From Pedobacter chitinilyticus (lineage in GTDB: Bacteria; Bacteroidota; Bacteroidia; Sphingobacteriales; Sphingobacteriaceae), in assembly GCF_003313385.1 (NCBI RefSeq), contig NZ_QMHN01000002.1, positions 444,603 through 508,602 of the forward strand: DNA of 64,000 nt. Reading direction: 5' to 3'. The position numbers and the translations under genes are program-made. The notes under the pieces were generated by a model. It was not told the DNA's origin, made no database searches, and saw nothing but the letters and a program-made list of their open reading frames with translations. This document shows positions 9,925 through 19,652 of this stretch, in pieces (within the stretch, counting starts at the first letter, position 1; each line of letters begins with the position of its first letter).

Positions 9925-11172
9925 ATGTTGTTTTCACAATTAAGGCTTATTGAGCCTATATTAAAAGCTGTTGAATCCGAGGGATATCAAAATCCAACTC
10001 CTATACAGCAAAAAGCTATTCCTAGTATTTTAAAACTAAAAGATTTACTGGGCTGTGCACAAACAGGTACAGGAAAAACAGCTGCGTTTGCCATTCCTAT
10101 GTTGCAGATTTTGCACATGAGGCACTTAAAGACCAACAAGAAAGCCATCAAAGCTTTGGTTTTAACACCCACCAGAGAATTGGCCATTCAAATACAAGAA
10201 AGTTTTAGCGTTTATGGCAAAAATTTGCCCGTTAAAAATGCCGTAATTTTTGGAGGTGTAGGCCAACAACCGCAAGTAGATGCGTTGAGAAAAGGCGTGG
10301 ATGTTTTGGTAGCTACACCTGGAAGACTATTGGACTTAATGGGCCAAGGTCATGTGAACCTAAGCGAGCTGGAAATTTTTGTATTGGATGAGGCCGACCG
10401 TATGTTGGATATGGGTTTCATTAACGATGTAAAAAAGGTAGTGGCTAAATTGCCTCAAAAAAGACAAACATTATTCTTCTCGGCCACGATGCCGCCTGAA
10501 ATAGAAAAGTTGGCCAATACCATTTTAAAAGACCCAGTAACGGTAGAGGTTACCCCTGTTTCTTCTACTGCCGATACCATTAAGCAATCCATTTATTTTG
10601 TAGATAAGCCTGATAAAAGGAAGCTTTTAAAACACTTGCTTGATGAGCTTAAAATCAATCATACCTTGATTTTTACGCGTACTAAACACGGTGCCGACAG
10701 AATTGCGAGAGACTTGATTAAAGATGGAGTTAAAGCCGCGGCTATTCACGGAGATAAATCTCAAGGAGCCAGACAACGTGCTTTAACTGAGTTTAAAGAT
10801 AGAACTTTGAGGGTATTAGTAGCCACAGATATTGCGGCTAGGGGCATTGATATTGATGACTTGACTTATGTTTTCAACTATGACTTACCTAATGTGCCTG
10901 AAACTTATGTACACCGCATTGGCCGTACGGGTAGAGCTGGTGCCAATGGAAATGCCATTTCTTTTGTTGATGCGGAAGAAAATGAATACTTAATCTCCAT
11001 TCATAAATTGATTAAAAAGGTAATTCCAATTGTGGAAGATCATCCTTATCCTTTAAGTTGGAAAAGTATGTTGGCGGGAAAGGAAGTGCAACGGAAACCT
11101 CAGAAAGATTCCAAGGGGAATAAAGAAGGCGCTCAAAGCAAGAAGAAAAAATTTCACAAGAGCAGAAGATGA
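9925..11172 (+). CDS. DEAD-box ATP-dependent RNA helicase (RhlE type)
   Basis: About 415 residues. Motifs in order: Q motif (PTPIQQKAI), motif I AQTGTGKT (about 45-52), PTRELAI, TPGRLLD, DEAD in DEADRMLDMGF, SATMP, then the second RecA domain with ATDIAARGIDI and HRIGRTGRAG. A short lysine-rich tail follows, typical of RhlE-type helicases that bind RNA through a basic C-terminus. It remodels RNA, probably in ribosome assembly or RNA decay. The frame is open from 9886, but that extension is the T-rich leader; the ATG at 9925 gives the normal N-terminus MLFSQLRL. The long leader could mean post-transcriptional control, as for cold-shock helicases; this is inference. Confidence 0.88.
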   Translation: MLFSQLRLIEPILKAVESEGYQNPTPIQQKAIPSILKLKDLLGCAQTGTGKTAAFAIPMLQILHMRHLKTNKKAIKALVLTPTRELAIQIQESFSVYGKNLPVKNAVIFGGVGQQPQVDALRKGVDVLVATPGRLLDLMGQGHVNLSELEIFVLDEADRMLDMGFINDVKKVVAKLPQKRQTLFFSATMPPEIEKLANTILKDPVTVEVTPVSSTADTIKQSIYFVDKPDKRKLLKHLLDELKINHTLIFTRTKHGADRIARDLIKDGVKAAAIHGDKSQGARQRALTEFKDRTLRVLVATDIAARGIDIDDLTYVFNYDLPNVPETYVHRIGRTGRAGANGNAISFVDAEENEYLISIHKLIKKVIPIVEDHPYPLSWKSMLAGKEVQRKPQKDSKGNKEGAQSKKKKFHKSRR

Positions 11173-11177
11173 TTTTC

Positions 11178-11209
11178 AAAAGCCTATTAATTAACTTTAA
11201 TAGGCTTTT
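11178..11209. terminator. bidirectional terminator between convergent genes
   Basis: AAAAGCCTATTAA pairs with TTAATAGGCTTTT, with T-runs on both sides. It serves the helicase (plus) and the phosphatase (minus); the stem overlaps the last codons of the phosphatase gene. Confidence 0.8.
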
Positions 11210-12305
11210 TATTACCCGTTAAGTCTACTTTGTACCAGTTACCTTTTTCAAACAAGGCTGCTTCATGCTGACCTTCGTGCTGGTTAACATCAACGCCTAA
11301 TATTTTGCCGCCGTAGTAAAATCCAACATTTGATTTGATGATGGTATGGCCAACAATAATTCGTTTTACTTGATATTGGGCCAATGTTTGGTTTACAATG
11401 GCTTCTTCAAGGGCTGGTTGTTTAAAATAGCCTCTAAACCAAAACAAACCTACGGTACTGTTAAATATCTTAAGGATTTTATCGTCTTTAACGGTATTCT
11501 TTAAGTCCTTCCATCCGATATAGGGTTTTGAAATGGCATTGATTTGTTCTACCGTTAATTTTAATTCGTTAATTTCTGGAGAAACGCCACCATGTAAACA
11601 TAAGTTATCACCAATTTTCTCTATCAGATTTTTACTTCTTAGCCATCTCCCTAGTTCAGTATTTTCGTCGTAAAGCTCCATGTATGATTGGCCCATGGCT
11701 TCGGCAGCTGCCAAATATTTTTTATCTAAATATTTAAGATTTCCCGCCAGGTTCATAATATCATGATTACCTAGTATGGTATGTACATAGCCGCCTTTTG
11801 TTTTGGCTTCCTCCTCTAATTTATACAACAACCATAAAGTTGCGGGTACATCTTTCCCCCTATCAAATAAATCTCCACAAATGACCAAATGGCCTTTACC
11901 AAAAATCCATTCATATTTTTTATTGATGACTTTGTTAGATAGCAGTAAGTTTCTTAAAGCATCAAACTCACCCTCAATATCTGATAGGAATAATAGCTTA
12001 TCAGGTTGACCCCACACGCTTGGCTCGTTCTCTAGAGATGCCTTTAGCTTTACCTCAAAATCTTTCTCTGGGGCATTAGAAAACTTCACTTTTACAACAA
12101 GCTTTTGCTTTTCTGTTAAATCATAGGATTTTTCAGTAGCGAATGCCTTTTGTGCTGTATGAGTAACCTCTTTTACCAAAAGCTGCTTGCCTTTGTAAAG
12201 CAAATACGGGCCATCAAAAACATTGCCTAAAGTATCTTGCGCACTTATCCTAACCATTGAAAATAGCAAGACGGCAAATGATAACAAAGCAGGTGCAAAT
12301 CTCAT
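11187..12305 (-). CDS. secreted calcineurin-like metallophosphoesterase
   Basis: A 372-residue protein with an N-terminal signal peptide ending near SAQ (residue 23), so it is exported. Metallophosphoesterase motifs: LSDIEGEFD (about 107-115), GDLFDRG (144-150), GNHD (179-182), a GGVSPE segment and a late VGHT. The first motif has Glu where the family normally has His (D-x-H becomes D-I-E), so metal binding at this site may differ. The architecture resembles bacterial Shewanella-like protein phosphatases. Substrate unknown. Its 3' end overlaps the shared terminator hairpin. A desaturase gene lies 20 bases upstream on the same strand. Confidence 0.82.
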   Translation of the reverse strand: MRFAPALLSFAVLLFSMVRISAQDTLGNVFDGPYLLYKGKQLLVKEVTHTAQKAFATEKSYDLTEKQKLVVKVKFSNAPEKDFEVKLKASLENEPSVWGQPDKLLFLSDIEGEFDALRNLLLSNKVINKKYEWIFGKGHLVICGDLFDRGKDVPATLWLLYKLEEEAKTKGGYVHTILGNHDIMNLAGNLKYLDKKYLAAAEAMGQSYMELYDENTELGRWLRSKNLIEKIGDNLCLHGGVSPEINELKLTVEQINAISKPYIGWKDLKNTVKDDKILKIFNSTVGLFWFRGYFKQPALEEAIVNQTLAQYQVKRIIVGHTIIKSNVGFYYGGKILGVDVNQHEGQHEAALFEKGNWYKVDLTGNKKPIKVN

Positions 12306-12325
12306 ATCAGCAATTAATTTGGGCG

Positions 12326-13054
12326 CTATACTTTTCTTAATTTAATGATGCGCAACCAATGCATCACTTTCATCATTGGATAGGTTGGATCAAACTCCCA
12401 CCAGCGGGTTGCAAAGTTTGGTGAATTTGGTCTTTTGTGGTGATTGTTCTGAAACAATTCTCCCATCAACAAAAAATCCCAAGGTAAAGAGTTTTTGCTG
12501 TGATCGTCGTTATCGTGGTTGGAATAACCGTATTTATGTCCGCACCAATTAACAATTGCTCCATGAATTGGTCCCATTAAAAAATGGATAGGTAATAGCA
12601 AAAACATCCACCATGAGGTGGCGAAAGTTACATAAAACCAAATATAGAATAAACCACATGCGATACGCCAAATCCATGAATCGCCTATTCTATCAATAAT
12701 TGGCCACTCTGGATAATTTCCTCTAAAGGCTGGCTCAGGTTCTATTTTATGTAACAGATAAGCCAAATACATATTTTTAGTAGCGATCATCATTCCAAAA
12801 ACATCCTTAAAAAAATGTGGCGAATGAGGATCCTTTTCAGTATCGCTATAGGCGTGGTGCATGCGATGCAAAATGGCATAGGCTCTAGGATTTAGAAAAG
12901 AAGAACCTTGTGAAATAAGCAACAGCAAATAGAAAAAACGTTCCCAAAATATATTCATCTTAAACATTTTGTGCGATGAATAACGGTGAAGGAAAAAGGT
13001 TTGGCTAAACAATGATAGGAACCAATGTGCCAAAAAGAAATATAAAACAATCAT
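12326..13054 (-). CDS. membrane fatty-acid (acyl-CoA type) desaturase
   Basis: About 242 residues with four to five hydrophobic segments and the three histidine boxes of the membrane di-iron desaturases: HRYSSH (23-28), HRMHH (63-67) and NNHHKR (203-208), plus [14 protein letters not shown]. It would introduce a double bond into acyl chains at the inner membrane, adjusting fluidity. The most upstream possible start is a TTG at 13066; the ATG at 13054 gives [11 protein letters not shown], which fits the family better. It lies between a cupin gene and the phosphatase gene on the same strand. Confidence 0.85.
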   Translation of the reverse strand: MIVLYFFLAHWFLSLFSQTFFLHRYSSHKMFKMNIFWERFFYLLLLISQGSSFLNPRAYAILHRMHHAYSDTEKDPHSPHFFKDVFGMMIATKNMYLAYLLHKIEPEPAFRGNYPEWPIIDRIGDSWIWRIACGLFYIWFYVTFATSWWMFLLLPIHFLMGPIHGAIVNWCGHKYGYSNHDNDDHSKNSLPWDFLLMGELFQNNHHKRPNSPNFATRWWEFDPTYPMMKVMHWLRIIKLRKV

Positions 13055-13116
13055 ACAAAGGGGCAAGAATGGTCTTTCTTGCCATAAATTTTAATTTAAA
13101 TAATAATGGGATAGGA

Positions 13117-13614
13117 TTATCTCCCGAAATCGTCTTGAACGCGTACAATATCATCCTCATCTGAAGGGTTGCTAGCATCCGTATGTTGCCATATCTCGGC
13201 CACCACACCCCAATCGTCTAATCCAATCAAACGGTGGCGCTCACCTTGATGTAACTTGATTTGCTGATTTGGCGAATAGGTTTTCAGTTCTCCTTCTTGA
13301 TCAGTCTCACTGGTTTTAATCCCAACAGTACCTGTTACCACTTGCCAAATTTCGGCCCTACGATGATGATATTGCCAAGATAGCCTTGCATTTGGTGCTA
13401 CGATTAAAACTTTAGGGCTTAGTTTACCCCCAATTTTTAACGTGGCAATGTCTAATCCATCAAAATAGGTATCGGCAAATTGTTGTGCCTGGGCTTCATC
13501 TATGACAAAAAAACCACCCCAAGGTCTGGTTTCGTCTCTATTCACAATGTTAAAACCTTCAAGTTTTAAGCGTTGTGCTACACTATCAAAAATATCTCGC
13601 TTTTGAGTATCCAT
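13117..13614 (-). CDS. cupin protein related to type II mannose-6-phosphate isomerase
   Basis: A small single-domain beta-barrel protein of about 165 residues. It shows the PWGGFFVI segment and the cupin metal-binding stretch YHHRRAEIWQVVTGTV, followed by GERHRL and EIWQHTD, as in type II phosphomannose isomerase cupin domains. The enzymatic activity is not proven by these motifs; a sugar-phosphate isomerase or a sugar-binding role is likely. The start is taken at the ATG 13614 (MDTQKRD), not the in-frame TTG nine bases upstream. Confidence 0.75.
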   Translation of the reverse strand: MDTQKRDIFDSVAQRLKLEGFNIVNRDETRPWGGFFVIDEAQAQQFADTYFDGLDIATLKIGGKLSPKVLIVAPNARLSWQYHHRRAEIWQVVTGTVGIKTSETDQEGELKTYSPNQQIKLHQGERHRLIGLDDWGVVAEIWQHTDASNPSDEDDIVRVQDDFGR

Positions 13615-13684
13615 AAAGTTCAAAAATAACAGTTAAAAACTAAAACACACATAATGTCAGCTAGTTTTAATAAATAACTGAAAT

Positions 13685-14326
13685 TTAGTTTTGAGAAGAA
13701 GCTCTTTTTGCTTGCCGTTTACCAATAGCAACAAAGGCAAAAAATAGCATTACGAACAACAAGGTGATAAATATGCAATTCAAAATAACCTGCTGTAATC
13801 CCAATTCAGTAACATTTAAAAATGGATAGGGATAAAAATTAGCGTAAGCGCCTCTAATGAGTACAAAGAAAATGTAGATTAAGGGGAAGATTAACCATCC
13901 CCAGATATTTGACCACTTTAATCGGTGTTTTGGCACAAAATAAATCCAATAGATAAGGAATAGAAGCGGCACAATCACATGAAGTAATTCGTTCAACACA
14001 ATTGCCCAACCATTTAACACCCATAAAAACCTTAAAACAGTATTATAAATTAAAGCCACTACTGTAATATATACCGTGATGGCGGTAATTACGCTCGACC
14101 GTTTAAAGAAGGTCCCGAAAGCAGTTTTTGGGAATAGAAAAATAGCGGTTGCACAGATGGCAACCAACAAATTGCTATCAATGGTAAAGTAACTGAAAAA
14201 CCTGATCAACAATTCGGTCCTAGTAGCCGCTCCGCTGTTGATGTGTAAATAAAATTGAAAAATAAGGGTAAACCAAGCCGTGACGGTTAGTAAGCCTAAA
14301 TATACTTTTTCTGTTTTATCCTTCAT
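13685..14326 (-). CDS. Pr6Pr-type six-span membrane protein
   Basis: About 213 residues with six hydrophobic segments separated by short loops, and the YFTIDSNLLVAI segment typical of the Pr6Pr (FAR-17a/AIG1-like) membrane family. Function is not established. The frame extends to a GTG at 14347, but this would run into the terminator of the next gene (14342-14366), so the ATG at 14326 (MKDKTEKVY) is preferred. Confidence 0.7.
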   Translation of the reverse strand: MKDKTEKVYLGLLTVTAWFTLIFQFYLHINSGAATRTELLIRFFSYFTIDSNLLVAICATAIFLFPKTAFGTFFKRSSVITAITVYITVVALIYNTVLRFLWVLNGWAIVLNELLHVIVPLLFLIYWIYFVPKHRLKWSNIWGWLIFPLIYIFFVLIRGAYANFYPYPFLNVTELGLQQVILNCIFITLLFVMLFFAFVAIGKRQAKRASSQN

Positions 14327-14341
14327 GATTTTCCATAAAAA

Positions 14342-14366
14342 AGCCACTTACTAGTAGCAAGTGGCT
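14342..14366 (-). terminator. terminator of the DUF3467 gene
   Basis: AGCCACTT and AAGTGGCT form the stem; on the minus strand the hairpin is followed by a T-run. It lies 8 bases after the DUF3467 stop. Confidence 0.75.
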
Positions 14367-14373
14367 ATTCTTT

Positions 14374-14685
14374 TTAAGCTTGTGCTGTTGGCCCTCCAAA
14401 TCCCATTGGGTATGGTGTTTCTTCTTGTGTTTTTATGCGTCCATGTGCAGCCTCAAACTTTTCGATATTGTCTTGCATAGCGTGCATCAGACGTTTTGCA
14501 TGTTCAGGAGTTAAAATAATCCTAGACTTTACTTTTGCTTTAGGGATTCCTGGCATTACTCTGATGAAGTCCAGTACAAACTCTGTATTAGAGTGTGTAA
14601 TAATGGCCAAGTTTGAAAAAATACCTTCGGCAATTTCTTCCGACAATTCTATATTTAATTGATTTTCGTTCTGTTGTTGTTCCAT
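14374..14685 (-). CDS. DUF3467 family protein
   Basis: A 103-residue soluble protein matching DUF3467 (ELSEEIAEGIFSNLAIITHSN, then FVLDFIRVMPG and a segment ILTPEHAKRLMHAM). The family is common in Bacteroidota and often sits just downstream of rpoC, as it does here apart from the tandem-repeat spacer. Function unknown. It has its own terminator and is probably a separate transcript from rpoC, which has a terminator of its own at 15221-15250. Confidence 0.82.
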   Translation of the reverse strand: MEQQQNENQLNIELSEEIAEGIFSNLAIITHSNTEFVLDFIRVMPGIPKAKVKSRIILTPEHAKRLMHAMQDNIEKFEAAHGRIKTQEETPYPMGFGGPTAQA

Positions 14686-14830
14686 ATTAACAAAGCTAAT
14701 ACTTTAATTTAAAAGTGCTAAGCTTCTTAAAAAATGTTTATCATATCTGTATCAACTATCCTCGAACTTTATTAAGGCTCGTGAACGAGACTTTGAATAA
14801 TTGGGTAGTATAGCAGATCATCTTATCATT

Positions 14831-15141
14831 GCAGTTACAAATATTACGGACGCAGTTGCCCATATTACCGGCGCAGTTACAAATATCATGGACGCAGTTG
14901 CCCATATTACCGGCGCAGTTATAAATATCATGGACGCAGTTGCTCATATTACCGGCGCAGTTACAAATATCATGGACGCAGTTGCCCATATTACCGGCGC
15001 AGTTACAGATATCATGGACGCAGTTGCCCATATTACCGGCGCAGTTACAGATATCATGGACGCAGTTGCCCATATTACCGGCGCAGTTACAGATATCATG
15101 GACGCAGTTGCCCATATTACCGGCGCAGTTACAGATATTAT
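14831..15141. repeat. higher-order tandem repeat, 21-bp monomers in 42-bp dimers
   Basis: About 7.4 copies of a 42-bp unit. Each unit is two related 21-mers: A (GCAGTTACAAATATCATGGAC-like) and B (GCAGTTGCCCATATTACCGG plus C), identical at about 14 of 21 positions. The copies are nearly identical; A varies between ACAAAT (left) and ACAGAT (right), with one ATAAAT. Several frames stay open because 42 is divisible by 3 and the unit has no stop. The plus frame would give a heptad pattern (AV..I.. repeated). The array lies between the DUF3467 gene and the rpoC terminator. Confidence 0.9.
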
Positions 15142-15148
15142 AAAATGC

Positions 15149-15185
15149 AAAGACTTACGAAGTTTTAAAAACTTCGTAAGTCTTT
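15149..15185. repeat. palindrome at the end of the tandem repeat (copy of 9504-9537)
   Basis: AAAGACTTACGAAGTTT faces AAACTTCGTAAGTCTTT with a short A/T centre. It is a near-perfect copy of the palindrome at 9504-9537 and starts 8 bases after the tandem array ends. Confidence 0.8.
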
Positions 15186-15220
15186 AAGTCTGTTCATAAA
15201 TGAAAATAATTACCCATAAA

Positions 15221-15250
15221 AAAATCCCTAGCGAAAACGCTAGGGATTTA
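15221..15250 (-). terminator. rpoC operon terminator
   Basis: AAATCCCTAGCG-AAAA-CGCTAGGGATTT: a perfect 12-bp stem followed by a T-run on the minus strand, 31 bases after the rpoC stop. Confidence 0.9.
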
Positions 15251-15281
15251 TATTTACATTGCTTTTTTTGCATTACTGCTA

Positions 15282-18200
15282 CTAAGCTTCTACTTCTTCT
15301 TGTTTTGAAGCCAATAGTTTGTCGTACTCTTCTTGAGAACCTACAATGATACGCTCGTAGCCACGTACACCAGTACCTGAAGGGATCAAGTGACCAACGA
15401 TTACGTTTTCTTTCAAGCCTAACATTTTGTCTTTCTTACCTGCAATTGCAGCTTCGTTCAACACTTTTGTAGTTTCCTGGAATGATGCCGCAGAAATGAA
15501 TGACTTAGTACCTAATGAAGCACGAGTGATACCTTGTAGTACTGAACTAGCAGTAGCTGGCTTAGCATCTCTTACTTCGATCTGAGCTAAATCTTGACGT
15601 TTCAATTGAGAATTTTCGTCTCTTAATTTACGTAAAGAAATAATTTGACCTTGTTTTACGGTAGTTGAATCACCTACTTCAACAACAACTTTCTTGTCAA
15701 AGATTTCGTCGTTCTCATCCATAAAGTCCCAACGGTCTACAGAATCGTTCTCTAAGAAACGGGTATCTCCTGGATCTTCGATGTGAACTTTCTGCATCAT
15801 TTGGTGTACAATTACTTCGAAGTGCTTATCGTTGATTTTCACCCCTTGTAAACGGTAAACCTCTTGGATACCATTCACTAAGTATTCTTGTACTGCTGCT
15901 GGACCTTTAATTGCCAAGATATCCGCTGGAGAGATAGAACCATCTGACAATGGCATACCTGCTTTAACGAAGTCATTATCTTGTACTAAGATGTGTTTAG
16001 AAAGTGGAACTAGGTATTTTTTAACCTCACCATCTCTAGATTCGATGGTCATCTCACGGTTACCACGTTTGATACCGCCTAAAGTTACCACACCATCAAT
16101 CTCCGTAACAACTGCTGGATTTGAAGGGTTACGAGCCTCGAACAACTCAGTTACACGAGGTAAACCACCCGTAATATCTCGGGTTTTACCTGTAGCACGA
16201 GGGATCTTAACTAATACTTGACCACTTTGTACAGCATCACCTTCGTCAACCGCAATGTGCGCTCCTACTGGAATGTTGTAAGTTCTGATCAACTCGCCTT
16301 TTTTATCCAATACCTTGATTGAAGGGTTTTTGGTTTTATCACGAGTATCAATAATTACTTTTTCACGGTGACCAGTTTGCTCATCAGATTCTTCACGGAA
16401 AGTTACACCTTCGATGATGGCATCAAATTCGATTTTACCTCCAAATTCAGAGATAATAACCGCGTTATATGGATCCCAAGAAACAATTTTATCACCTTTA
16501 GCAACTTTATCACCTTCTTTTACATATAAGAATGCACCATAAGGGATATTGTTGTTTACGATTACTTTGTTAGTTCCTGGTTCAACAATTCTGAATTCAC
16601 CTGAACGACCTAGAACGATATCAACCACACCATCTTCAGTAGTAGTTTGTACGGTACGTAAATTTTCAAACTCAATTACACCATCAAACTTAGCGTTGAT
16701 TTGAGATTCGTTGGCAATGTTAGATGCCGTACCACCCACGTGGAATGTACGAAGTGTTAACTGTGTACCTGGCTCACCGATTGACTGCGCAGCAATTACA
16801 CCTACAGCCTCACCTCTTTGAACACGTTTACCCGACGCTAAGTTACGTCCGTAACACAATGCACAAACACCACGTTTATTTTCACAAGTTAATACAGAAC
16901 GGATCTCGATACCTTCTAACGGAGATTCTTCGATTGCTCTAGCCACCTCTTCGTCGATATCTTGACCTGCACCTACCAATAACTCACCGCTTAATGGGTT
17001 GTACACATCATGTAATGAGGTACGTCCCAAAATACGTTCGTATAGTGGCTCAACAACGTCTTCATTATCTTTCAATGCTGTAGTGTACATACCTCTTAAA
17101 GTACCACAGTCTACATCATTAACAATCATATCTTGCGCTACGTCATGCAAACGACGAGTTAAGTAACCCGCATCCGCTGTTTTTAACGCCGTATCCGCCA
17201 AACCTTTACGGGCACCGTGGGTAGAGATAAAGTACTCTAATACAGATAATCCTTCTTTAAAGTTCGACAAGATTGGGTTTTCGATAATCTCACCACCAGA
17301 ACCTGATTTTTGAGGTTTAGCCATCAAGCCCCTCATCCCTGCCAGCTGACGAATCTGCTCTTTAGAACCACGGGCTCCGGAGTCAAGCATCATGTAAACA
17401 GAGTTGAAACCTTGATTATCTGATGATAATTGGTTCATTACAAACGTCGTTAAACGGTTGTTGATACGAGTCCAGATATCGATAATTTGGTTGTAACGTT
17501 CGTTGTTGGTAATGAAACCCATGTTATAGTTGTTTCTTACCTCTTCAACTTCGTTAGCAGCTTGCTCTAATAAAGTATGCTTCTCTACTGGAATGTTTAC
17601 GTCTTGTAAGTTAAACGATAAACCTCCACGGAATGCACTTTGGAAACCTAATTCTTTGATATCATCTAAGAATCTAGCTGAGCGAGCCATACCAGTCATT
17701 TTTACTACTTCACCAATGATATCTCTTAAAGATTTTTTGGTTAATAGTTCGTTGATATAACCAACTTCTTCCGGTACCATTTGGTTAAATAACACACGAC
17801 CTACTGTAGTTTCAATTAACTTGTTTACAATAGTCCCGTCAGTTTCTTTAACGTTAGCTTTAACTTTAATCCAAGCGTGTAAATCTACTCTCTTCTCATT
17901 ATAGGCAATAATTACCTCTTCTGCTGAGTAGAAATTCATATCCTGACCTTTTACTACTCTCTTATCATCAGTTCTGCGGCCTTTAGTAATATAATAAAGA
18001 CCCAAAACCATATCTTGAGAAGGTACTGTAATAGGCGTACCGTTAGCAGGGTTAAGGATATTGTGCGCTGCCAACATCAATACTTGGGCTTCCAAAATTG
18101 CAGCATTACCTAACGGTAAGTGGACTGCCATCTGGTCACCGTCAAAATCGGCGTTGAATGCTGTACACACTAATGGGTGTAGTTGGATCGCTTTACCTTC

Positions 18201-19568
18201 AACTAATTTTGGTTGGAAAGCCTGAATACCTAAACGGTGAAGCGTAGGTGCACGGTTTAACAACACTGGGTGTCCTTTCAACACGTTTTCAAGGATGTCC
18301 CAAACTAGTGGATCTTTTCTATCAACAATTTTTTTAGCTGATTTTACAGTCTTAACAACACCTCTTTCAATCATCTTACGAATAATGAACGGTTTGTAAA
18401 GCTCGGCAGCCATATCTTTTGGTAAACCGCATTCGTGTAATTTAAGGTTTGGACCTACAACAATTACCGAACGAGCAGAATAATCCACACGTTTACCTAA
18501 TAAGTTTTGACGGAAACGACCTTGTTTACCTTTCAAGATATCTGAAAGTGATTTTAAGGCACGGTTACCTTCAGTTTTAACAGCGTTTACTTTACGTGAG
18601 TTATCGAACAACGAGTCAACAGCTTCCTGTAGCATACGTTTTTCGTTACGTAAAATAACCTCTGGTGCTTTGATCTCGATCAAACGTTTTAAACGGTTGT
18701 TACGGATAATCACACGACGATATAAATCGTTCAAATCTGAAGTTGCGAAACGACCACCTTCCAATGGAACTAATGGACGTAACTCTGGTGGAATAACTGG
18801 AACGATCTTGATGATCATCCACTCTGGGTTATTCTCGATATTCTCTCTTGAGCTACGGAAAGCCTCAACTACTTGAAGACGTTTTAACGCTTCGTTTTTA
18901 CGTTGTTGAGAAGTCTCATTAGCTGCTTGGTGACGTAGATTATAAGATAAGCTATCTAAATCAATACGTTTCAACAAATCTTCTAACGCTTCTGCACCCA
19001 TTTTGGCTACAAATTTATTAGGATCTTTATCGTCTAAGTATTGGTTTTCTTTAGGTAATTTATCTAAAATATCAAGGTACTCTTCTTCAGTTAAGAAATC
19101 CATGAACTGGATACCTTGTTCAGCCATTAAACCAGCTTGAATTACTACATAACGCTCGTAGTAAATGATCAAGTCTAATTTTTTGGTTGGCAAACCTAAA
19201 AGATAACCGATTTTGTTAGGCAAAGAACGGAAATACCAGATATGTGCTACAGGAACTACCAAATTGATGTGTCCCATACGCTCTCTACGCACTTTCTTTT
19301 CAGTTACCTCAACACCACAACGGTCGCAAACAATCCCTTTGTAACGGATACGTTTGTATTTACCGCAATGACATTCGTAATCTTTTACAGGACCAAAAAT
19401 ACGCTCGCAGAACAAACCATCACGTTCTGGTTTGTAAGTACGATAGTTAATGGTTTCTGGCTTTAAAACTTCACCGCTTGAACGCTCCAAGATATTCTCT
19501 GGAGAGGCCAAACTAATGGTAATGGAAGTGAAGTTACTTTTTAATTTATTATCCTTTTTGTAAGACAT
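15282..19568 (-). CDS. rpoC: RNA polymerase beta' subunit
   Basis: A 1428-residue catalytic subunit of RNA polymerase. The N-terminal zinc site has Cys66, Cys68, Cys81 and Cys84; the active-site Mg loop is NADFDGDQ (about residue 470); the second zinc site uses [14 protein letters not shown]. Length is normal for Bacteroidota RpoC. It follows rpoB by 84 bases; that spacer is a 7-nt periodic palindrome rather than a conventional ribosome-binding site. It ends the large translation/transcription operon and is followed by a strong terminator. Confidence 0.98.
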   Translation of the reverse strand: MSYKKDNKLKSNFTSITISLASPENILERSSGEVLKPETINYRTYKPERDGLFCERIFGPVKDYECHCGKYKRIRYKGIVCDRCGVEVTEKKVRRERMGHINLVVPVAHIWYFRSLPNKIGYLLGLPTKKLDLIIYYERYVVIQAGLMAEQGIQFMDFLTEEEYLDILDKLPKENQYLDDKDPNKFVAKMGAEALEDLLKRIDLDSLSYNLRHQAANETSQQRKNEALKRLQVVEAFRSSRENIENNPEWMIIKIVPVIPPELRPLVPLEGGRFATSDLNDLYRRVIIRNNRLKRLIEIKAPEVILRNEKRMLQEAVDSLFDNSRKVNAVKTEGNRALKSLSDILKGKQGRFRQNLLGKRVDYSARSVIVVGPNLKLHECGLPKDMAAELYKPFIIRKMIERGVVKTVKSAKKIVDRKDPLVWDILENVLKGHPVLLNRAPTLHRLGIQAFQPKLVEGKAIQLHPLVCTAFNADFDGDQMAVHLPLGNAAILEAQVLMLAAHNILNPANGTPITVPSQDMVLGLYYITKGRRTDDKRVVKGQDMNFYSAEEVIIAYNEKRVDLHAWIKVKANVKETDGTIVNKLIETTVGRVLFNQMVPEEVGYINELLTKKSLRDIIGEVVKMTGMARSARFLDDIKELGFQSAFRGGLSFNLQDVNIPVEKHTLLEQAANEVEEVRNNYNMGFITNNERYNQIIDIWTRINNRLTTFVMNQLSSDNQGFNSVYMMLDSGARGSKEQIRQLAGMRGLMAKPQKSGSGGEIIENPILSNFKEGLSVLEYFISTHGARKGLADTALKTADAGYLTRRLHDVAQDMIVNDVDCGTLRGMYTTALKDNEDVVEPLYERILGRTSLHDVYNPLSGELLVGAGQDIDEEVARAIEESPLEGIEIRSVLTCENKRGVCALCYGRNLASGKRVQRGEAVGVIAAQSIGEPGTQLTLRTFHVGGTASNIANESQINAKFDGVIEFENLRTVQTTTEDGVVDIVLGRSGEFRIVEPGTNKVIVNNNIPYGAFLYVKEGDKVAKGDKIVSWDPYNAVIISEFGGKIEFDAIIEGVTFREESDEQTGHREKVIIDTRDKTKNPSIKVLDKKGELIRTYNIPVGAHIAVDEGDAVQSGQVLVKIPRATGKTRDITGGLPRVTELFEARNPSNPAVVTEIDGVVTLGGIKRGNREMTIESRDGEVKKYLVPLSKHILVQDNDFVKAGMPLSDGSISPADILAIKGPAAVQEYLVNGIQEVYRLQGVKINDKHFEVIVHQMMQKVHIEDPGDTRFLENDSVDRWDFMDENDEIFDKKVVVEVGDSTTVKQGQIISLRKLRDENSQLKRQDLAQIEVRDAKPATASSVLQGITRASLGTKSFISAASFQETTKVLNEAAIAGKKDKMLGLKENVIVGHLIPSGTGVRGYERIIVGSQEEYDKLLASKQEEVEA

Positions 19569-19579
19569 ATTCTTTCTTT

Positions 19580-19652
19580 AAAGTTGTGAGTTACGAGTTG
19601 CGAGTTATGGGTCTGGACTTTCAACCTATAACCCGTAACCCGTAACAAATAA
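19580..19652. repeat. 7-nt periodic palindrome between rpoB and rpoC
   Basis: On the plus strand units GAGTTRY repeat every 7 bases (GAGTTAC, GAGTTGC, GAGTTAT), then a short centre, then the complementary series (RTAACCC). On the mRNA strand the AACTCRY arm runs up to about 11 bases before the rpoC ATG. Similar structures are at 48945-49020 and 59853-59920. Confidence 0.7.

Noticed and set aside
14756..15115. Minus-strand Cys-rich repeat ORF (14-residue units with Cys)
   Set aside because: It begins inside the tandem array and is open only because the 42-bp unit lacks stops in this frame; no ribosome-binding or promoter context.
14831..15141. CRISPR array
   Set aside because: The repeats are contiguous and the would-be spacers are themselves repeated; no cas genes in the window.
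14801..15187. Plus-strand ORF with heptad repeats
   Set aside because: Needs a TTG start one base after an in-frame region of stops, without leader signals, and ends inside the palindrome. Kept as a finding about the repeat, not as a gene.
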